64,000 nucleotides of DNA, taken from assembly GCF_030268005.1 (NCBI RefSeq), contig NZ_BRZC01000004.1, positions 496,001-560,000 of the forward strand, in the 5' to 3' direction. How positions within the stretch are numbered: position 1 is the stretch's first letter; every line of letters starts with the position of its first letter. This DNA comes from Microbacterium arabinogalactanolyticum (lineage in GTDB: Bacteria > Actinomycetota > Actinomycetes > Actinomycetales > Microbacteriaceae). The position numbers and the translations under genes were made by a program. Positions 57,630 to 64,000 of this stretch are shown here, piece after piece. The notes under the pieces were generated by a model. The model was not told the DNA's origin. It ran no database searches and saw only the letters and a program-made list of their open reading frames with translations.

Positions 57630-57671
57630 CCAGCCCCGGCGTCTCACAGCACCCCTCCGAGAGGAAACACC

Positions 57672-59201
57672 GTGTCTCCCTTCCGCAGCACCCGACGATC
57701 GGCCCGTCTCGCGGCCATCGGCATCCTCGCCATCGGCGCTCTGATCCTCACCGCCTGCGGCGGATCGACCGAGCCGCAGACCACCTCGACCGGAAAGGCC
57801 GACCCCAAGGCGGGTCTCACGGTCGGGCTGGTGCTCGAGCCCACCAACCTCGACATCCGCCACACCAGCGGCGCAGCACTCGAGCAGATCCTGGTCGACA
57901 ACATCTACGAAGGCCTCGTCACGCGCACGCAGGACAACAAGGTCGAGGACCGCCTGGCGAAGTCCCACGAGATCTCGCCCGACGGCCTCACCTACACCTT
58001 CACGCTCAATGAGGGCATCGCCTTCCACGACGGCACCGCCCTCACCTCGGCCGACGTCGTCTCGTCGTACGAGACCGTGAAGTCGGATGCCACGGTGCAG
58101 GGCAACGCCGAGTTCGCCGGCGTCACCGCGATCACCGCACCCGACCCGACGACGGTGCAGATCACGCTGGCCAAGCCGGATCAGAACTTCCTCTTCAACC
58201 TCACGGGACCTGCCGGCCTCGTCTTCAAGACCGGAGACACCACCGATCTGAAGACCGCCGAGAACGGCACGGGTCCCTTCACGCTGCAGCGCTGGGCCAA
58301 GGGCAGCTCGATCACGTTCTCGCGCAACGAGGACTACTGGGGCAAGAAGGCCGGGCTCGCCGAGGTCACGTTCCAGTACATCCCGGACTTCACCGCCGGC
58401 GTGAACGCGGCTCTGGACGGCAGCGTCGACGTGCTCACCGCCGTCGACCCGAACCTGGTCTCGCAGCTGAAGGACAGCGGCGACTTCACGATCACGACAG
58501 GGCGCACCACCGACAAGGCCACGCTCGCCTTCAACAACGCGAAGGCTCCGCTGAACGACAAGCGCGTGCGCGAGGCACTGCGCCTGGCGGTCGACCACGA
58601 GGCTCTCGTCGAGGCGGTCGGCGCGGGCCAGCCGCTGTACGGTCCGATCCCGGAGCTCGATCCTGGCTACGAGAACCTGTCCAAGCTGGTCCCCTACGAC
58701 CCCGACAAGGCCAAGGCGCTCCTCAAGGAGGCCGGCGTCGAGAAGCTCGACCTCTCCCTGACGATCCCGTCGTTCTACGGCACGACCGTCGCTCAGGTGC
58801 TCGTCTCCGACTACGCCAAGATCGGCGTCTCGCTCGAAGTCGACCGCGTCGAGTTCGCCACCTGGCTCGAGGACGTCTACAAGAACCACGACTACGAGCT
58901 GAGCTTCGTGCTGCACGTCGAGCCGCGCGACTTCAGCAACTGGGCGAACCCCGAGTACTACTTCGGCTACGACAACAAGCAGGTGCAGGACCTCTATGCG
59001 CAGTCGCAGGCCGAGCTCGACCCGGCGAAGTCGGCCGATCTGCTCGCGGAGGCCGCGCGGATCGTCTCCGAGGACGACGCTGCGGACTGGCTGTACAACG
59101 GCGCGACCCTGACCGCCCTGACCGCGGGCGTCAAGGGCTTCCCGAAGGACTCGATCAACTCGCGCATCGACCTCGCGGGCGTCACCAAGACCGCCGGCTG
59201 A
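57672..59201 (+). CDS. ABC importer substrate-binding lipoprotein (family 5, peptide/opine/nickel type)
   Basis: Lipoprotein of 509 residues with signal peptide and lipobox LTAC. The family-5 pattern is clear: ILVDNIYEGLVTRTQDNKVEDRLAKS, FTLNEGIAFHDGTALTSADVV and FNNAKAPLNDKRVREALRLAVD. The usual ligands are short peptides, but this family also carries glutathione, nickel chelates and sugars. The GTG start follows GAGAGGA by six bases. Confidence 0.93.
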   Translation: MSPFRSTRRSARLAAIGILAIGALILTACGGSTEPQTTSTGKADPKAGLTVGLVLEPTNLDIRHTSGAALEQILVDNIYEGLVTRTQDNKVEDRLAKSHEISPDGLTYTFTLNEGIAFHDGTALTSADVVSSYETVKSDATVQGNAEFAGVTAITAPDPTTVQITLAKPDQNFLFNLTGPAGLVFKTGDTTDLKTAENGTGPFTLQRWAKGSSITFSRNEDYWGKKAGLAEVTFQYIPDFTAGVNAALDGSVDVLTAVDPNLVSQLKDSGDFTITTGRTTDKATLAFNNAKAPLNDKRVREALRLAVDHEALVEAVGAGQPLYGPIPELDPGYENLSKLVPYDPDKAKALLKEAGVEKLDLSLTIPSFYGTTVAQVLVSDYAKIGVSLEVDRVEFATWLEDVYKNHDYELSFVLHVEPRDFSNWANPEYYFGYDNKQVQDLYAQSQAELDPAKSADLLAEAARIVSEDDAADWLYNGATLTALTAGVKGFPKDSINSRIDLAGVTKTAG

Positions 59202-59202
59202 C

Positions 59203-60156
59203 ATGCTCCGCTACGCGCTCACACGAGGAGTCCTGCTCATCGCAGGGCTCCTCGTGTCGAGCGTGATCATCTTCTTCACCCTGCGGGTCTTCCCCGGCGA
59301 CGTCGCGCAGCTGATCGCCGGCACGCAGGCGAGCCCCGAACAGGTCGAGGCGATCCGCCAGTCACTCGGACTCGACAAGCCGCTGCTCGCGCAGTACACC
59401 GACTGGATCGGCGGCATCCTGCACGGCGACCTGGGCACCTCTCAGCTCAGCGGGGCCTCGGTGGGCGCCGAGCTCGCCGAGAAGGCGCGGGTCACCTGGC
59501 CGCTGGCCCTGATGTCGATGACCATCGCGATGCTGATCGCAGCGCCCTTCGGCGTGCTCTCCGCGATGCTGCGGGGTCGCGGCGGCGGCACCGCGTTGAG
59601 CGTCACCGCGCAGGCGGTCGCGGCGATCCCGGTCATCTGGGCCGGCATGATGCTGGTCGTCGTCTTCGCGCACTGGCTGGGCTGGCTGCCCGCCCAGGGG
59701 TTCCCTCGCACCGGCTGGTCGACCCCGGCCAAGGCGTTCGAATCGCTGCTGCTGCCGGCCATGACCATCGGGATCGTCGAGGGCGCCATGCTGATGCGCT
59801 TCGTGCGCAGCGCGACGCTGCAGGCCTCCGGCCAGGACTTCGTGCGCACAGCAGCCGCCAAGGGACTCACCCGCCGCCAGGCGCTGATCCGGCACGGGAT
59901 CCCTGCCGTGGGGCTCTCCATCGTGACCGTGCTGGGCGTGCAGGTCGCGGGCATCATCGTCGGCTCGGTCGTCGTGGAGCAGCTGTTCACGCTTCCCGGC
60001 ATCGGGCGGATGCTGGTCGCCGACGTCGGCACGCGCGATCTCGTCAAGGTGCAGAGCGAGCTGCTGGTGCTGACCGGCTTCGTGCTGGTGATCGGCTTCC
60101 TGGTCGACCTCGTCCATCACGCCATCGACCCGCGACAGCGCGAGGAGGCCGGATGA
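59203..60156 (+). CDS. ABC importer permease (DppB-like)
   Basis: Membrane subunit of 317 residues with six helices. Family features are the N-terminal FTLRVFPGDVAQLI segment and the EAA loop DFVRTAAAKGLTRRQALIRHGIP. It starts one base after the binding protein gene and overlaps the next permease by four bases. Confidence 0.94.
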   Translation: MLRYALTRGVLLIAGLLVSSVIIFFTLRVFPGDVAQLIAGTQASPEQVEAIRQSLGLDKPLLAQYTDWIGGILHGDLGTSQLSGASVGAELAEKARVTWPLALMSMTIAMLIAAPFGVLSAMLRGRGGGTALSVTAQAVAAIPVIWAGMMLVVVFAHWLGWLPAQGFPRTGWSTPAKAFESLLLPAMTIGIVEGAMLMRFVRSATLQASGQDFVRTAAAKGLTRRQALIRHGIPAVGLSIVTVLGVQVAGIIVGSVVVEQLFTLPGIGRMLVADVGTRDLVKVQSELLVLTGFVLVIGFLVDLVHHAIDPRQREEAG

Positions 60157-61022
60157 TGCCCCGCTGGCTGCGTTCCCTGCTCTCGTCGCGCACGGGGCTG
60201 TTCGGCGTGATCGTCGTGCTGCTGATCGCCGTGACGGCGCTGGTCTCGGTGTTCTGGACCCCGTTCGATCCGATGCTCTCCGACATCCGCGGCCGGTGGG
60301 CAGCCCCCGGCTGGCCGCATCTGCTGGGCACCGACGGCACCGGGCGGGACATCCTCAGCCTCGTCATGGCCGGTGCGCGCACGACACTGTTCGTCGCCGT
60401 GGGGTCGGGCATCGTCGCAACCCTCGTCGGTGTCGCCCTCGCCGCCCTGGGCGCCCTCACCGTGCGCTGGGTGCGCGAGACCGTCGCGGTGCTCGTCGAC
60501 ATCCTCATCGCGTTCCCCGTGCTGATGATCGCCATGATGATCTCCGCCGTCTGGGGCGGCTCGCTGTGGGTCGTCGTGTTCTCGGTGGGCATCGGGTTCG
60601 GTGTGAGCATCGCCCGCGTCACCCGGCCCGAGCTGCGCCGGGTGCAGCAGAGCGACTTCGTCGTGGCCGGCCGCGCGAGCGGGCTCACCACAGCACAGAA
60701 CCTCGTGCGGCACCTGCTGCCGAACGTGGCGCCCGTGTTCATCGTGCAACTGTCCTGGTCTATGGCGGTCGCCGTGCTCGCAGAGGCCGGCCTGTCGTAC
60801 CTGGGCTTCGGAGCGACCCTCACCGAGGCGTCCTGGGGAACGCTGCTGGCGGATCTGCAGCGGTACATCGGCGTGCATCCGCTCACCGTGGTCTGGCCGG
60901 GCCTTGCCATCACGATCACGGTGCTCGGGCTGAACCTGCTCGGCGACGCCCTGCGCGAGGCCACCGACCCGACGCTGAGCCGCCGCAGCGCAGAGGTGCA
61001 TGTCCCGGCGGTGGTCGCATGA
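60153..61022 (+). CDS. ABC importer permease (DppC-like)
   Basis: Membrane subunit of 289 residues with five to six helices, the HLLGTDGTGRDILS motif after the first helix, and the EAA loop DFVVAGRASGLTTAQNLVRHLLP. It overlaps the genes on both sides by four bases (ATGA). Confidence 0.94.
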   Translation: MMPRWLRSLLSSRTGLFGVIVVLLIAVTALVSVFWTPFDPMLSDIRGRWAAPGWPHLLGTDGTGRDILSLVMAGARTTLFVAVGSGIVATLVGVALAALGALTVRWVRETVAVLVDILIAFPVLMIAMMISAVWGGSLWVVVFSVGIGFGVSIARVTRPELRRVQQSDFVVAGRASGLTTAQNLVRHLLPNVAPVFIVQLSWSMAVAVLAEAGLSYLGFGATLTEASWGTLLADLQRYIGVHPLTVVWPGLAITITVLGLNLLGDALREATDPTLSRRSAEVHVPAVVA

Positions 61023-61840
61023 GCCTCGAGGTGAACGACCTGGTCATCGAGATCGACGGCCGTCGTGTGATCGACGGCGTCTCGTTCTCGGTCGCCGACG
61101 GCCAGCGCTTCGGCCTGATCGGCGAATCGGGATCCGGCAAGTCCCTGACCGCGCTCGCACTGCTGGGTCTGCTCCCGGACGCGGCGACGGCGAGCGGCAG
61201 CATCCGCTGGAACGGCACCGAGCTGATCGGGATGCCCGACCGCGAACTCGCGAAGCTGCGCGGTGATGAGATCGGCATGGTGTTCCAGGAGCCGCGCACC
61301 GCGCTGAACCCGATCCGCACGGTCGGCCGGCAGATCGCGGAATCGGTGCGCATCCACGAGCGCATCGGACGCCGCGAGGCCCGCGAGCGGGCCGTGGCCG
61401 AAGCCGCTCGCGTCCGGCTCCCGGAACCGGACGCCATCGTGGACCGCTACCCCCATCAGCTCTCCGGCGGCCAGCGCCAGCGCGTCGCGATCGCGATGGC
61501 ACTCGCCTGCCGGCCGAAGCTGCTGATCACCGACGAGCCCACCACCGCCCTCGACGTCACGATCCAGGCCGAGGTGCTGAGGCTGCTGCTGTCGCTGGTG
61601 CAGGAGCACGGCATGTCGCTGGTGTTCATCACGCACGATCTCGCCGTGCTGTCACAGGTGGCGACGCACGCGGTGGTGCTCGAGCACGGCCGCATCGCCG
61701 AGCAGGGACCCGTCTCGACGCTGCTGAGCGCGCCGTCGTCCCCGATCACCCAGGCGCTGCTGCGCGACGCGACCGCGACGCTGTGGCGTCCCGACGCCGG
61801 GCATGACGAGGGTCACGCACCGAAGGGAGGCGTCGCATGA
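61019..61840 (+). CDS. ABC importer ATPase (DppD-like)
   Basis: ATPase of 273 residues: Walker A GESGSGKS, signature LSGGQRQRVAIA, Walker B LLITDEPTTALD, switch His in THD. It couples ATP use to the two permeases. The C-terminal oligopeptide extension with cysteines seen in some DppD proteins is absent. Confidence 0.95.
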   Translation: MSLEVNDLVIEIDGRRVIDGVSFSVADGQRFGLIGESGSGKSLTALALLGLLPDAATASGSIRWNGTELIGMPDRELAKLRGDEIGMVFQEPRTALNPIRTVGRQIAESVRIHERIGRREARERAVAEAARVRLPEPDAIVDRYPHQLSGGQRQRVAIAMALACRPKLLITDEPTTALDVTIQAEVLRLLLSLVQEHGMSLVFITHDLAVLSQVATHAVVLEHGRIAEQGPVSTLLSAPSSPITQALLRDATATLWRPDAGHDEGHAPKGGVA

Positions 61841-62625
61841 GTCTCATCGAGGCGGAGGGCCTCGGCCGCACGTTCGCCCTTCCCAAGCGCACCCTCCTCG
61901 AGTCGCGCCGCACGAGCACGGCCCTGCATCCCACCGATCTGACGATCGATGCGGGCGAGTCGGTCGGCATCATCGGCGAGTCCGGCTCCGGCAAGTCCAC
62001 CCTTGTGCGACTGCTGCTGGGGCTCGACCGTCCGACGACCGGCCGGGTGGCGGTCGACGGCAGGGACGTGGATGCCACGGCATCCGCCCGCTCGCTGCAC
62101 TGGCTGCGCCGACAGACCGGGCTGGTCTTCCAGGACCCGTACGCGTCACTGGATCCGCGGATGACGGCGGGCCGGATCATCGCCGAGCCGCTCTGGGCGC
62201 TCGACATCCCCGGCGATCACCGTGCGCGGGTGCGGGAGGTGCTCGAGCAGGTGGGTCTGGAGGCCGACATGGCCGATCGGCACCCCCACGAATTCTCCGG
62301 AGGGCAGCGCCAGCGCATCGCCCTGGCGCGCGCGATCGCGCATCGCCCCCGCGTCCTCGTCGGCGACGAGCCTCTTTCGGCGCTGGACGTGACGGTCCGC
62401 GCACAGGTGCTCGAGCTGATCGCGCAGCTGCAGCGCGACGAGGGCCTGACGGTCATCATGGTCTCGCACGACATCGGCGTTGTGCAGAACCTCGCCGACA
62501 CGGTCATGGTGATGAAGGACGGACGGATCGTGGAGCACGGACCGACGGATGCCGTGCTGCAGCACCCCGCCGAGGACTACACGAGGCGGCTGCTCGCGGC
62601 GATCCCGGTCATCCCGCACCCCTGA
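61837..62625 (+). CDS. ABC importer ATPase (DppF-like)
   Basis: Second ATPase of 262 residues: Walker A GESGSGKS, Q-loop FQDPYASLDPRM, signature FSGGQRQRIALA, Walker B VLVGDEPLSALD and SHD. It completes a five-component importer. Its last 17 bases overlap the convergent unknown gene. Confidence 0.95.
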   Translation: MSLIEAEGLGRTFALPKRTLLESRRTSTALHPTDLTIDAGESVGIIGESGSGKSTLVRLLLGLDRPTTGRVAVDGRDVDATASARSLHWLRRQTGLVFQDPYASLDPRMTAGRIIAEPLWALDIPGDHRARVREVLEQVGLEADMADRHPHEFSGGQRQRIALARAIAHRPRVLVGDEPLSALDVTVRAQVLELIAQLQRDEGLTVIMVSHDIGVVQNLADTVMVMKDGRIVEHGPTDAVLQHPAEDYTRRLLAAIPVIPHP

Positions 62626-63358
62626 CCGCGATCCGGCGTCCGGATCCGAACGCGGCGATCTGGGCGCCGAGGTCGGAGAGACCGACCGCGACATCGACGA
62701 GGTCGAGGTCCGCAAGGGCATCCGCCAGCAGGAGACACTCGCCGGACAGCTCTCGTCGCAGCCTTCGCCCCTCGCGCGTGCGCCGCCACGTCCGCGAGCC
62801 GGCGAGTCCTGCTTGCAGTGCGTCGAGATCGACGAGCAGCTCCCACATCTCGGGATGCACGATCATCCAGTTCGACGTCATCGCCGGCAGGCGGTGGTCG
62901 GCCAGCAGGCCGGCAGCCGCGAGCTGCGCCCTCCGGCGAACACGCCACCGTCGCAGCGGTGAGAGCCGCGCGAGCAGACGGCTGAGCGGGGCGAACAGCA
63001 GAACCTCCTCGTCGTCGACGGCGACGGCGAGACGACGCCGCCCGCTCCGGCGCGTCAGCCGGCTCTTGCCGTCCAGGTGCGGGACCGCGATCCTCACCAG
63101 GCCGGCGAGGTGCTCGCGCACCTCATCCGCACTCAGGTCGACATCGATGATGTCCCTGGTGAAATGGCCGTCGACGACGAGGGAGAACCAGGTCGCTCCC
63201 GTCGAGTGCACGACCGCCCACCGTGTGGGGTCGCTGGTGCTGAGGAGGCTCAGGAACGCCGAGTCGCTCCGCAGCGTGACGCACGAACGGATGCCGGCGT
63301 CGACCGGCTTCAGGGCGATGAGCGCGGCGCGGACGTCATGCAACGGATCGGCGGTCAC
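62609..63358 (-). CDS. Hypothetical protein, no recognised domain
   Basis: Predicted protein of 249 residues with GTG start; GGGG four bases upstream is a weak site. The middle is Arg-rich (LARLSPLRRWRVRRRAQ) and the C-terminal third has LSDLGAQIAAFGSGRR. No membrane helix or known motif. It lies 12 bases after the GNAT gene on the same strand, which supports a real gene, and overlaps the end of the DppF-like gene. Confidence 0.65.
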   Translation of the reverse strand: MTADPLHDVRAALIALKPVDAGIRSCVTLRSDSAFLSLLSTSDPTRWAVVHSTGATWFSLVVDGHFTRDIIDVDLSADEVREHLAGLVRIAVPHLDGKSRLTRRSGRRRLAVAVDDEEVLLFAPLSRLLARLSPLRRWRVRRRAQLAAAGLLADHRLPAMTSNWMIVHPEMWELLVDLDALQAGLAGSRTWRRTREGRRLRRELSGECLLLADALADLDLVDVAVGLSDLGAQIAAFGSGRRIAVRGAG

Positions 63359-63370
63359 GGAGCCCCGCGA

Positions 63371-63874
63371 TCACAGGGTCTTCTGCAGCAGGAACACTCC
63401 TTGCGGCTCGCCGAACTTCAGACCGACCTCGGTGAGCCGCCCCGCATCGGTGAAGCCCGCCTTGCGGTGCAGGGCGATGGAAGCCTCGGCCCCGCGGTCG
63501 GCGATCACGGCGATGACCTGGCGCAGACCCGCCGTGCGGCAGGCGTCCAGGAACTCGGCGAGCAGCGCCCACCCGATCCCCCGCCCACCGGCCGTCGGGG
63601 CGAGATAGATCGAGTTCTCGATCGTGAACCTGTACGCCGACTTCGGGGACCACTGCTGGCCGAGCGCGTAACCGAGGAGCTCGCCGTCCTCGGTCTCGGC
63701 CACCAGGAACGGGATGCCCGCGTCCGCGATCTTCGCGGCCTTGTCCGCCCAGGTCTGCTCCGTGGACTCGACCTCGTCGTACGTGACCGTCGAGGTGCGC
63801 ACGTAGTGGTTGTAGATGTCGCGGATCGCCGGCAGATCGGCGTCCGCCACCTGCCGGATGCGCAGCGCGCTCAT
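63371..63874 (-). CDS. GNAT N-acetyltransferase (phosphinothricin acetyltransferase-like)
   Basis: Acetyltransferase of 167 residues. [18 protein letters not shown] is the start pattern of the Pat/Bar/YncA group, and [17 protein letters not shown] holds the acetyl-CoA loop. Members acetylate methionine sulfone, phosphinothricin or similar compounds; the natural substrate is unknown. A GGAGGGAGAGGC run precedes the ATG, which overlaps the ung stop (ATGA). Confidence 0.92.
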   Translation of the reverse strand: MSALRIRQVADADLPAIRDIYNHYVRTSTVTYDEVESTEQTWADKAAKIADAGIPFLVAETEDGELLGYALGQQWSPKSAYRFTIENSIYLAPTAGGRGIGWALLAEFLDACRTAGLRQVIAVIADRGAEASIALHRKAGFTDAGRLTEVGLKFGEPQGVFLLQKTL

Positions 63875-64000
63875 GCCTCTCCCTCCACACGCCAGTCGAC
63901 GGGCTGCGCGCCCATCGACTCCAGCATCGTATTAGCCCGGGAGAACGGCTTCGACCCGAAGAACCCCCTGCTCGCCGACAGCGGCGAGGGGTGGGCGGAC
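63871..64000 (-). CDS. ung: Uracil-DNA glycosylase, C-terminal 42 residues (cut by window edge)
   Basis: The minus-strand frame entering from the right edge reads [18 protein letters not shown]..., which contains the HPSPLS motif of family-1 uracil-DNA glycosylase with its catalytic His, and then a short C-terminal tail. It ends in a TGA that overlaps the GNAT start. The enzyme removes uracil from DNA. Confidence 0.92.
   Translation of the reverse strand, partial: SAHPSPLSASRGFFGSKPFSRANTMLESMGAQPVDWRVEGEA

Overview
The window is high-GC (roughly 70%), dense actinobacterial chromosome. Gene content and order point to the family Microbacteriaceae, most likely Microbacterium or a close relative. 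The indicators are a lysA-hom-thrB-rho-prfA and prmC-tsaC-wecA-atp backbone, an ngcEFG-type chitobiose importer, a DtxR-type iron box and several genes with leaderless starts. I see no insertion sequence, prophage, CRISPR array or plasmid gene. This is core chromosome with some strain-variable modules. The genus is an inference; no rRNA is present. About 60 protein genes and one tRNA-Arg gene are supported, and no gap without a gene exceeds 300 bases.

Layout. 1-6.8 kb: rseP and dxr on the minus strand, separated by three plus-strand genes (a membrane protein, a YcnI-type copper-associated protein and a MurE-like ligase), then an FKBP lipoprotein. 6.9-9.3 kb: plsC, an OsmC-type thiol peroxidase and a type-II asparaginase. 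9.3-15.7 kb: an orphan EccC/FtsK-like ATPase, a PP2C phosphatase, an aldo/keto reductase, a DUF5684-like membrane protein and yaaA. 15.8-26.1 kb: the complete F1Fo ATP synthase operon (atpIBEFHAGDC) with wecA, tsaC and prmC upstream. 26.2-27.7 kb: cysK-cysE on the opposite strand. 27.8-38.4 kb: prfA, rho, thrB, hom, lysA, a YihY protein, a DUF2993 protein and argS.

38.5-44.7 kb is an amino-sugar locus: a nagK-like kinase diverges from a unit made of an RpiR regulator, a SIS-domain protein and ngcEFG (binding lipoprotein plus two permeases, no ATPase). 44.7-50.1 kb: a GDSL hydrolase, DUF488-DUF2945, tRNA-Arg, sufS-sufU, a CPBP-like protein and trmB. 50.1-56.6 kb: DUF3097, a TPM protein paired with PspA, an arginase-fold protein, a small HExxH protein, an iron-regulated SIP-domain protein and a tyrosine phosphatase. 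56.7-62.6 kb: an alpha/beta hydrolase heading a complete dipeptide-type ABC importer. 62.6-64 kb: an unknown gene, a GNAT acetyltransferase and the 3' end of ung.

The most general signal is regulatory. At least eleven genes carry a TAnnnT hexamer exactly six bases before the start codon, the geometry of leaderless transcription. Three more have the hexamer nine bases before. Single-locus candidates are a near-consensus iron box in front of the SIP gene, a paired direct repeat in the nagK/rpiR promoter, a dyad in front of the hydrolase/ABC operon, a compact HExxH protein of unknown family, and a MurE-like ligase with a changed amino-acid-recognition motif.
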